Assembly (NCBI RefSeq): GCF_033807715.1
Contig: NC_084590.1
Location: forward strand, 37,894,005 to 37,958,004
DNA from: Cololabis saira
Lineage: Eukaryota; Chordata; Actinopteri; Beloniformes; Belonidae
DNA length: 64,000 nucleotides
Direction of reading: 5' to 3'
Below, piece after piece: positions 55,564-64,000 of the stretch. Under the pieces are notes generated by a model. That model saw only the letters and a program-made list of their open reading frames with translations. It made no database searches and had not been told where the DNA came from. The position numbers and the translations under genes are program-made. Numbering within the stretch: the stretch's first letter is position 1; the number at the start of each line of letters is the position of its first letter.

Positions 55564-58500
55564 TGTTGTGCGCCGCCCATATGCTCATGTGAACTCTGAA
55601 CTTATAAAATGTATGAACATTTTGTGAATGTGTATATTCAACTTTGAAACTGCTCAGCTGAAAATCGGCTGTAATGTGCCTCCAAAAAATGGCCGCATGG
55701 CCATGAACTACAACCCCCAGCATGCCTTGCGTGGGGGGGGTGGCGCCTACAAGCGGCGCGCATCCAATCGCAATGAGGCACCGATGACGTCACCGCAGCG
55801 CGCGTAGGATCAAAACGCCGCGCTGCTCCTCCTTTCTCGCTCTTTTTCCTTCATCAACCGGGGGGTCAACACGTCCTTTTGGCTCCAGGCCAAAGGTCCC
55901 ATCTCCTTTTCTCCCCCCGGCTGGGAGGAGGTGTAAGGCCCGCATCGGATCGGGCCCGCTCCGTTGGACCCGCGGTTGAAGCGGCGGCCCCCGGGGAGGC
56001 TCCGGCTTCCACTAAACTCTGTCCTCTTAAGTTTCACAGATGCGAGCTTCCGACGCCCACGCGCTCCCGGCAACCAGATCGGGACACAGCTGCGACTGAA
56101 CGCTCCGACTGAAGCCCCCCTCCCCGCTCCGAGCCCCTGTCTGCTAACCGCGCAGTGATCGGGACGGACGGCCGGCGTCTCGCCCAGCGTGAGCTCTCCC
56201 GGGGCCCGGACGGCCGCGCGTCGGCGACCGGCGTGCAGGGAAGCACGGCAGGAGAGACCGGTCCCCCGCCGCGCCTAGGAATGCGTGGGAGCATCCGTTG
56301 GTCGGGAACCACGGCCCGGCACGAGGCGGCCCCGCCGCTGTCTAATCCGTTTCAGGGGAAGGGACGGCCCAGTCGACAAAACCCGCAGGCACCCGATCCG
56401 GATCCCAGAGGAGACGTGAGCCCGTGAGCAGCAGATCAGTAGGACTAAGAACGGTTCAGAACTGTGTGAAGTCGTGATCTCTGTTTATCAGTAACTTAAG
56501 AACGTTTTCAGAGCTAAATCTGTGTTCAGAGCTGAGATTACATTATCATCATGACTGTTGTCATTAATTTGTAGTCACCACTTTCTGCTAGTCATTCATG
56601 TTTTAAAGCGCTGTTTTCTGCCGTAGTCACGTTTAAAACACAGGGAGTAACATCCGGTCTAATTGCACGTGGCGTGGTTACAGTCCCGCCATCTTTAAAA
56701 AACGCAGCCATCTTTATGCAGCCACAATATTTTAAATCGTACATGTTCGTGATATCATTTTTATTATTGCTTTGATTTCTTTTTTTCATTCCATGCATTT
56801 AACTTTCATTTCATTTTTATTGATTGTTGTTTTTCGTAAATTAATGGTTTTATAATACTTAAAGAGCATATTGCAGGTTAGAATTTTTTCAAAAATGATA
56901 CCTGACCTTATGTGAAAATGACTATGTGAGAAGTTAATGTAGGATTTAATATGTTTTACAAGACATAAGGGCACGTATTCAGAGGAAAAAGTGGCTGATT
57001 TTAGCCAAGCTCTACAAACGCTTTTTTTTTCGAACACCGCGTCATATGACGCCACACCAGGGAGATGTCTCCACAGCTGCCCCATCTGACTGCCCAGACC
57101 CGTACACACGTAGCCGGGTATCTGCTTAACCGAAGATATTTTCCTACGTTTGGACCTGTCATCCACATGAAAATGCAAATAAACGAATGTTTAAAAAAGA
57201 CTCCGGGCAAAGTGAAGATTTTTGAAAACTCTGTTTATCATAAACTTTATGTATATGCCTGTAGACAGAGATAGAGAGCAGTTCTGCGTTTTCCAACGTC
57301 ACATTATGCTCCAAAACAACAACAAATCTGCTCTGAGTCTGACATCTAACGTGCGACCCAGAACTACATTTGATCCACCATCTGTCCTCCAAGCTATTTA
57401 TTAAATAAATGGTCTCTGCTCTTGACACCGTTACACCGACGCGGAGCCTACGCCGTAGGGTACGCGGCGACGCGCAGCAGGGCTGCAGCTGGGCTGCGTC
57501 GATAATGCGGCAGCTCCGCGGCGGACACCGGGGGGGACTCCAGCTCGTTACGCGAGAATGAGGCGCCGCTCCCGGGAAAGCTGCGCCGTGGAGGCGGCCC
57601 GGAGGCCGGAAGACCAGATGATCTACAGGTTTGGAATGCTTATAAATGTGGTCGAAAACGCAGATCTTCGTTTATGTGTGGAAGGTTTTTTTTTTTTTTA
57701 ACAACGATGTAATGTGGATAAACGAACGGGGGGAAATACGGGGAAATATTCGGTTTTAAAAATACCCGGCTACGTGTGGACGGGGTCTTAATCAGAAAAA
57801 AGAGAAGATATAAGCCTGTTTTCTGTTTAGAAAGTACAAACGTAGACAGATTACAAGTACTCACCCGTTTTTAAGGAGTTATTTTCTGAGTTTCTTTCAG
57901 GAGCACGGAGCAGGAGTGCTGCAGTGAATAAAGGCGGATTTATGGTTCCGTGTAAAATCGACGGCGTAGCCTACGGTGTAGGTTACGCGGCGCACGCAGC
58001 GTTCTGTGCGTCGCCGCGTAACCTACGCCGTAGGGTCTGCGTTGGTGTAACGCGGACCCATAAATCAGCCTTTTAAAAAGCGAGTTTCAGCTGTCAATCA
58101 AAATAACGTGGGGGGCCTAACGGGTTTCGTAATTATAAGGCTGTGGCCTGTCATATTGGTGTGAATACACATTCACAACCTCTTCAGTGTCACAACTAAC
58201 ATTAAGATCCATTATTTTTCCTATTGTTGAATTCACCGCGCTCCCCAATGCGACGTCACTTCCGGTTCAACTTTTTTAGATGCAGAAGTAAAATACTCTC
58301 ACAAAAACAAATCCAGAGGTCACTGTAGTATATATTTATGCGTATTTCAATGAAAATTCAGTTCCTACATTATTTTTCTACACATTGATTCACAGGGGTC
58401 TCCAACCTGCAATATGCTCTTTAAGTTCTGCCATCAGGTTTATTTGGGGTGTTGCGTTTATCATCTTTTGACACCTGTATGTAAATAAATCCTGATTGAT

Positions 58501-58842
58501 TTTTAATGAGTGATTGTTGTTATTTCATGCAAGATTTGGTCACAAATTGATTTGTTTAAGCAGAACCAGTGCTCGGATATCACTCCTTCAACTGTTATTC
58601 TGTAAGTGATAGTAAGATTTGCTGTTCTGCAGGATAATTCAAATCATATGAGACTGATTTTCTGCTGTTTAGTTATCATTTTCCCCCGGAGCAAGGCCCC
58701 GGGGGTGGTCCCCCTACGAGAATTATTATCATTTTGATAATACAATTTGATAAATAGTCAACTTTATTAATTATTAATAATTATTAATAATCATTAATAG
58801 CCTTCGATAACTGATCAGCTTAGCTACCTGAGTTGCACAACA
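55564..58842. mobile_element. 3.28-kb insertion inside the family A element
   Basis: Ends TGTTGTGC...GCACAACA form an 8-bp inverted repeat, flanked by GGTG at 55,560-55,563 and 58,843-58,846. Removing it rejoins the family A monomer with only one substitution and one extra base. The left third is GC-rich, with CRE-like TGACGTCA near 55,784; the right half is AT-rich and contains nested fold-back MITEs. TG...CA ends and a short duplication suggest a long terminal repeat or LTR-derived element, but no internal direct repeats or pol motifs are seen, so the class is open. ORFs in the GC-rich part look like composition effects. Confidence 0.65.
57930..58073. mobile_element. Fold-back MITE nested in the 3.28-kb insertion
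   Basis: AAGGCGGATTTATGGTTCCG at the left and CCCATAAATCAGCCTTTT at the right form imperfect arms around GGTTACGCGGCG / CGCCGCGTAACC inner arms. It is a longer relative of 35,841-35,931. A partial related piece (CCTACGCCGTAGGGTACGCG) is at about 57,448. Confidence 0.7.
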
Positions 58843-59760
58843 GGTGAAACTATCAAATATGGACCAATCAGATGAAGGGGGGGCGCGCTTCTTGGCGTCT
58901 AGCGTCGCTACGGTAACGCTTTTGAAAGAGAAAAGTAATGCGCGTCGTCGCAGGATAGAGACGCACATTTTGATGTATAACACACCTGGGTGCACGTTAC
59001 GGTTCAGGCCGTATTAACTGCCGAAGGAATGGCATAAATTGTGCCAAAATTACACGATTAATTCAAAATGGCCGACTTCCTGTTCGGTTTTGGCCATGGC
59101 GCCAAAAGACTTTTCTTTAAGTTGCGTCATGATGCAGGTGTGTGGCGATTTTCGTGCATGTACGTCAAACCGTATTGTGGGGCTTGAGGCACAAAGTTTT
59201 TTCTGTCTGGACCAATCAGATGAAGGGTGGGTGCGCTTTTTGGCGTCTAGCGTCGCCACGGTAACGCTTTTGAAAGAGAAAAGTAATGCGCCTTGTCGCA
59301 GGATGGAGACGCACATTTTGATGTATAACACACCTGGGTGCACGTTACGGTTCGGGCCATATTAACTGCCGAAGGAATGGCATAAATTGCGCCAAAATTA
59401 CACGATTAATTCAAAATGGCCGACTTCCTGTTTGGTTTCGTCCATGGCGCCAAGAGACTTTTCTTTAAGTTCCGACATGATACAGGTGTGTACCGATTTT
59501 CGTGCATGTATGTTAAACCGTATTGTGGGGCTTGAGGCACAACATTTTCAAGGGGGCGCTGTTGAGCCATTTTGCCACGCCCATTAATGCAAACCATTAA
59601 ATATCAAATTTTTCGCCAGGCCTGACTTGCGTGCAAAATTTGGTGACTTTTGGGGCACGTTTAGGGGGGCAAAAAGGCCCTCCTTTCATCAGAAGAAAGA
59701 ATAAAGAAAAATTCCTACAGATACAATAGGGCCTTCGCACTGTAAGTGCTCGGGCCCTAA
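58843..59760. mobile_element. Family A element copy, right part with its 3' hairpin end
   Basis: Resumes at GGTGAAACTATCAAATATGG and runs through three monomers to the hairpin end (ATTCCTACAGATAC...GCACT-GTA-AGTGC...GGGCCCTAAT) at about 59,709-59,760. This gives one complete left and right end pair for the element. The flanks are not AAT repeats here. Confidence 0.85.
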
Positions 59761-60099
59761 TTAAAGTCAAAAACACAAAAAACTCAACCAGCTGTTCCCT
59801 CCAACAATAAAACAAACGTGTATCGGAAGAAAGGTGGGGCAGAGCTTCTCTATGTTTTTCTCTTATTTCCTCTAGAAGTAGTTTTAGACATCTTGTTATA
59901 GCCTGAATAATTTCTGGCTGTATCCCTAAATTGGAGCCCCAATATTACTTAGTTGTTTTCATATCGAACAACATGACAGAGTGGAAAACATGCACTTTAT
60001 GATTGACGTACAGTTAGATTCTACAAACGTGTTTGTGCTTGTGGGAAATGGCTCCTCTGAGTTTTCATTTCCACACCCATCATTAGACTAGACTAGAAA
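59761..60099. other. Upstream region of odorant receptor 5
   Basis: No gene. A TTTAAATAG motif at about 60,105 could act as a TATA-like box for the receptor's first exon. Confidence 0.35.
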
Positions 60100-60114
60100 G
60101 AAAGCTTTAAATAG

Positions 60115-60193
60115 TGCCGCAGAGATCACAATTGCCTCTAGATAGAGACCAGTATCTGTCAGAGACTAAAGGGTTTGATCTACAGATGACCAG
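60115..60193 (+). other. Putative non-coding first exon of odorant receptor 5
   Basis: Ends at a consensus donor (CCAG|GTATGT, GT at 60,194). A polypyrimidine tract and acceptor (TTTCCCACTTTGTCTAAG) end at 60,297, giving a 104-bp intron just before the ATG. The exon start is an estimate. Confidence 0.55.
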
Positions 60194-60306
60194 GTATGTG
60201 ACCAAGTTTATGTTTTGATGCTATTATATCTGCGTTGACAGTGAAGTGCTTTTACTCTTTTTTTAATAATTTCCTGTTTTTTCCCACTTTGTCTAAGGCT
60301 AAAATA

Positions 60307-61290
60307 ATGAAATTCACCAATGTTACAACTATAAAAGACTTCATCATCATTGGATTCCCTGGACTTCCGCTTGAGTATTATGGACCAATCTCTGCTTTAC
60401 TCTTATTTGTTTTTCTTGCTATTGTGTTTGGAAATACTTTTGTTGTAGCTGTTATTGTATTTGAAAGGACTCTCCACAAACCAACATATTTAATATTTTC
60501 TAACCTTGCAATGACAGACCTCATTTATGGCACTGTTACACTACCAAAAATCATTGCCAGATATTGGTGGAATCACATGATATCTTCATTTGGAGCCTGC
60601 TTTGTACAAATGTATTTTGTTCATTCTTTAGGAGCGATTCACTCCTTGATTTTGTTGATCATGGCTTTGGATCGCTTTATTGCCATTTGGGTTCCATTCC
60701 AATATCCTGTTTTATTTTCAAACAAAACAACTTCTGTTGCTTGTAGCCTGTGCTGGATTTTAACATGCATACGTATGATGGGGATTGTGCTTCATGCCCA
60801 CAGTTTGCCCTACTGTGACTTAAATATCATCAAGCAGTGCTTTTGTGATCACAATTCCATCACCAATCTGGCATGTGGTGACATGGTTAGATATGTCAAA
60901 TGGGTTGCATTTGCAAATGCAATGGTCACACTGTTGGTTCCTTTAACATTCATTATTTTCTCTTATTTTGCAATCATCATAGCTGTTTTAAAAATATCTC
61001 AAACAGATAGGCGTTACAAAATGCTGTCCACCTGTCTTCCTCAGATCATTATTACCTGCCTTTACTATGTGCCGAGATGTATTGTTTATCTCAGTGACAT
61101 TTTGGGATTACACTTTAATGTTGATGCACGTATGATTATACCAATGATGTACAGCCTAATACCTGCTGCAGTCAATCCACTGATATATTGCTTCAAGACT
61201 GCGGACATTAAAAAGGCTTTGATACAGAGATTCAAACGTAGCAAAATTAGCAGTGCATTTAATACTGACTATATGAAATATCCAAAATAA
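60307..61290 (+). CDS. Odorant receptor 5 (second subfamily), unusual TM3 end
   Basis: 327-residue seven-helix odorant receptor, start at the ATG 10 bases after the predicted acceptor; the open frame further upstream lies in the intron. NVT glycosylation site at 5-7, LHKPTYLIF at 56-64, Cys98, KMLSTC at 238-243 and NPLIYC at 290-295. The TM3/loop 2 motif is MALDRFIAIWVPFQY: tryptophan replaces the usual cysteine and PFQY replaces PLRY, a clear departure from gene 4 (MALDRFIAICAPLRY). No frame break, so it is probably functional, with DR kept for G-protein coupling. Confidence 0.93.
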   Translation: MKFTNVTTIKDFIIIGFPGLPLEYYGPISALLLFVFLAIVFGNTFVVAVIVFERTLHKPTYLIFSNLAMTDLIYGTVTLPKIIARYWWNHMISSFGACFVQMYFVHSLGAIHSLILLIMALDRFIAIWVPFQYPVLFSNKTTSVACSLCWILTCIRMMGIVLHAHSLPYCDLNIIKQCFCDHNSITNLACGDMVRYVKWVAFANAMVTLLVPLTFIIFSYFAIIIAVLKISQTDRRYKMLSTCLPQIIITCLYYVPRCIVYLSDILGLHFNVDARMIIPMMYSLIPAAVNPLIYCFKTADIKKALIQRFKRSKISSAFNTDYMKYPK

Positions 61291-61507
61291 TATTTTACAT
61301 TACAAGCTCTGGGAAAACACATATAACTTGCTACATAGTCTGTAGGCAAATGAGCAGCACCTATAGACAAATGAAACTGAAACTGAAACTGAAATTGATA
61401 GCATAATTTTATTTAGATTAAATGTAGTGTAAATAGTAGTGTTTTCTAAATGCAAAATAAAGATCCCATAGATTGAGATTTTGAGATTGACTTTAAGCAA
61501 ATGTATT

Positions 61508-61510
<3 letters not shown>

Positions 61511-61592
<82 letters not shown>
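61511..61592. repeat. (CA)n microsatellite
   Basis: About 40 CA units. Confidence 0.95.
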
Positions 61593-61593
<1 letters not shown>

Positions 61594-61637
61594 CTTCTCT
61601 GTACAGATCCTGCCTTTGGGGTCAATCTTTAGGAAAC

Positions 61638-61640
<3 letters not shown>

Positions 61641-61712
<72 letters not shown>

Positions 61713-61714
61713 TA
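61641..61714. repeat. (AT)n microsatellite
   Basis: More than 30 AT units with a minor break near the end. It is potentially cruciform-forming. Confidence 0.95.
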
Positions 61715-61949
61715 TTTATGTGTGTATAAAGAAATTAATGTAATGTTTATTTCTACAACAATCCTTGATGGATGCAGTTTAATTATGTAAAGTTTATTAC
61801 TTGAATGCAACTCAAAAGTCTGTTCCATCCACATCTGGCAGCGCATCTAAACAGAAGAGACATTCAAAAAGCAGGTTATATTTAAATCTCCAGATATGCT
61901 ACATTTGGACAGTTCATCCTCAAATCTTATACCCAGATATTCTGTAAAG

Positions 61950-62447
61950 GACAGGAGCAGGCTGCAGCGTATCATCCGCTCTGCAGAGAAGGTGACCTGC
62001 ACGCCTCCAGGACCCTGAAGCGTGCAGGAAAGATTGCAGCAGACCCCTCCCACCCCGGACACAAACTGTTCCAGACTCTTCCCTCTGGCAGGAGGCTGCG
62101 GTCCATCAGGACCAAAACCTCACGCCACAAAAACGCTTTTTTCCCGACTGTAGCTGTCCCCATCAACAAGGCCCCGGTCCCCCCTCTCCCCCGTCCACCA
62201 CAGACTGCCCCCTCACCCCCACTCTACGTTACGTAAGACTCCAATCCTGACCTTATGTGTTACATTAACGCACATCCTAGGTCACCTTTGCACAGACTCA
62301 TTAATCCGGCACTTTAAAACCAACATGTTGTACATTTTCTCTTTTAATAATATTATTTGTTCTTTTGTATTGCACCAATCACCACAACAAATTCCTTGTG
62401 TGTGTTAAACGACTTGGCAATAAACTTATTTCTGATTTCTGATTCGT
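61950..62447 (+). pseudogene. 5'-truncated LINE 3' end with TTCTGA tail
   Basis: Plus strand: RLQRIIRSAEKVT, then after a small deletion with frame change HASRTLKRAGKIAADPSHPG and RLRSIRTKTSRHKN, which is the C-terminal end of a fish LINE ORF2. The frame ends TAA at about 62,235. The 3' UTR closes with AATAAACTTATTTCTGATTTCTGATT, a tail repeat. Probably the same broad family as the minus-strand fragment at 37,700. Confidence 0.75.
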
Positions 62448-63148
62448 CTGCTGATCTTTGTCATTTATGACACCTTGTGATATCCAACAATGAGGAGGTT
62501 ACTGGAGAGCCAGCCATTTACACACAGTTACAAGAACAAATGAGTTTGCTACTGACAGAGGTATTGACTTTTCTACATAAAGCTCTTTCATATTTAAAAT
62601 AGGAGTTAAAACAACCCTATGCATATTATAAGATGACAAAGAATGAGTACTGCAGGAACCAAAAAAGCAGCTTGAGTTTGCTTAGAATGCAGAAAAATGG
62701 CAATTAATGTTAGCATAGGGAGCAATAGACATACACTCCTGGACCTGACTCAGCTATTTTGTCATGAATATGTAAGTATTGATCCAGTCCTATGGAAGCA
62801 GAGACCCTTAACTCTCCTTTTGCTTCTACTGATAGTTTGCATGATATTAGCACAATGATAATAATAGACCTAGCATTGATTTAACTCCAGAATGTTTCTT
62901 TAATGTCAGCATCAGATACATGCTCAGGCCTTTGGTTTTTCTCTAAAATTATCTTTTTCTATACTAGTTCTGAGAGATAATTGCTAACAAATTGACCAAA
63001 TAAACACGATAGGATTTTTCTGTAAAAGATAAATCTCACCTTTCACTGCTTTTTCTGCAACAGATACGACTTTGTGATCCAAGTACCAAAAATCAGTTAC
63101 ATTGAAGTAACTGGTTGCATTGATCCAGCTTTCTGCTATCTTGAATAA
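62448..63148. other. AT-rich non-coding stretch
   Basis: Downstream (3') side of the minus-strand ORF that ends at 63,149, so it may hold that gene's 3' UTR (TTTATT / AATAAA on minus near 63,000). Nothing else recognised. Confidence 0.4.
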
Positions 63149-64000
63149 TTAGATAATTTCCTCTATATCACTTTGCATATCACAGCTGTGATTAGATTCA
63201 ATTGGTAAACATGCAATGTCCTCAAATACTGGCACATAGCAGCTAAAAGGTAGTTGCATATTTAAAATATCCCCCCATTGCTCAACCATAGTAGAGGATG
63301 TATTCATCACAATTGAGCTGATTGGGTTGAGGGCTTCACGCTTTAAGGTGCTATCAGACTGCAATAACTGGTCATGCATATACTTCTTCCCTGTGATGAC
63401 AGAAAAGTGTCCGTACTCAGACTCTGAACAGGTAAAAGTGCCATCTGTGTCTTTTCCAGCGGATGCTTTCATCACTGTGGTGGACAGGGCAGGCCCCGAC
63501 TGCAGGGATGCTTGATGTGACACTGCTGGCTCCACAGGAGCATTTAGTTTGTAAATTTCTTCATAGCTTAGGCACTGTGTTGGCTCGAGGATCTCTGGTT
63601 GTGGGAATCTCTTCGTATAACAAGTCAGTGTCTGGGGTTTCTCTGTGTCCTGCTGACACAAGAATTGCTTGTTTAGGGTGTTAATATTTTGAGGGTCTTT
63701 TTTAATTGCAGAGGGTCCTTTTTGAAATGTCGGAAGTAGCAACCTCAGATCTCTCCAGACTTTAGGATTAGCCTTCACATCATTTCTACTGTACAATTGA
63801 TTGTGGCAGTTGAGTTTAAGTGAGCTGTTGTCTTGATGGAATTCACTTGAGATGCTGCCGATTTCGAAATACTCCAGCTCACTTGGTGGCATCGACTGCA
63901 CCCCTGACAGACTGCCAGCGCAGTAAAACTCCACACTTGACTTCTGCTGATCGGTGCTCTTTGGGTAATGAGGCGTCCCTTTTTCTGAAGACACATCATC
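63149..64000 (-). CDS. C-terminal part of an unidentified host protein (partial)
   Basis: The frame is open from the window edge to a stop at 63,149, at least 283 residues, so the start lies outside. The sequence is hydrophilic, rich in Ser, Thr, Pro, Asn and Gln, with no membrane segment and ten tyrosines. One tyrosine lies in SYEEIYKLN (about 63,565), which fits the YEEI type of SH2-binding motif. The acidic end is DIEEII. Composition and many tyrosines would suit the cytoplasmic tail of a class I cytokine receptor encoded by a long last exon, but I see no box 1/2 motif here and cannot name the gene. Not repeat-like; probably a real single-copy gene. Confidence 0.6.
   Translation of the reverse strand, partial: DDVSSEKGTPHYPKSTDQQKSSVEFYCAGSLSGVQSMPPSELEYFEIGSISSEFHQDNSSLKLNCHNQLYSRNDVKANPKVWRDLRLLLPTFQKGPSAIKKDPQNINTLNKQFLCQQDTEKPQTLTCYTKRFPQPEILEPTQCLSYEEIYKLNAPVEPAVSHQASLQSGPALSTTVMKASAGKDTDGTFTCSESEYGHFSVITGKKYMHDQLLQSDSTLKREALNPISSIVMNTSSTMVEQWGDILNMQLPFSCYVPVFEDIACLPIESNHSCDMQSDIEEII

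Noticed and set aside
55810..56427. Coding gene in the GC-rich part of the insertion
   Set aside because: Overlapping frames on both strands, as expected from high GC; no domain, and the region lies inside a mobile insertion.
55564..58842. Solo LTR or intact LTR retrotransposon
   Set aside because: Ends TG...CA and a GGTG duplication fit, but there are no internal direct repeats, primer binding site or pol motifs, so I left it unclassified.
60235..60306. Upstream extension of odorant receptor 5 (24 extra residues)
   Set aside because: It begins with TTG and spans a polypyrimidine tract and splice acceptor; MKFTNVT at 60,307 aligns with the sister receptor.

Overview
The window looks like teleost fish nuclear DNA. 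It carries intronless fish-type odorant receptor genes, an L2-type LINE with the two-ORF layout known from fish, tRNA-derived SINEs, and many short inverted-repeat DNA transposons of fish character. There is no bacterial-style gene packing. Most short open frames are shadows of repeats.

Layout. (1) Bases 1-17,920 are one dense block of nested and tandem repeats. Family A (1 to about 13,530) is built from alternating monomers of about 460 and 357 bp, pairs of 128-bp units, a 42-bp minisatellite of alternating CCAAT and GC boxes, three antisense tRNA-like stretches, and (AAT)n joints. Family B (13,531-17,097) is a 1.55-kb unit in two and a third copies, full of RFX X-box-like palindromes. Arrays of a short hairpin-bearing 3' end flank family B. 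(2) Bases about 18,127-22,990 hold an L2-group LINE on the minus strand: an ORF1 with an SGNH esterase domain, and an ORF2 with endonuclease and reverse transcriptase. It is nearly full length but broken. (3) Bases 23,000-33,500 are mostly non-coding, with a SINE, several MITEs, a coiled-coil ORF of unknown function and a perfect 38-bp palindrome. (4) Bases 33,590-61,290 are an odorant receptor cluster of five complete genes, all on the plus strand. Three belong to one close subfamily (33.9, 40.7 and 47.4 kb; about 90% identical proteins) and two to a second (51.9 and 60.3 kb). A decapitated relic of a sixth lies near 49.0-49.3 kb. (5) A separate complete copy of the family A element runs 55,198-59,760 and is split by a 3.28-kb insertion. 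(6) The right end has simple repeats, a LINE 3' fragment and, from 63,149 to the window edge, the C-terminal part of an unidentified host protein on the minus strand.

The only genes with a clear joint role are the odorant receptors. They would act as alternative seven-helix receptors in olfactory neurons, each with a non-coding first exon and a single coding exon. The rest is mobile or satellite DNA. Its most unusual trait is the concentration of transcription-factor-like sites: NF-Y/Sp1/CRE/TATA modules in family A and RFX X-boxes in family B. All calls come from reading the sequence; no database search was run.
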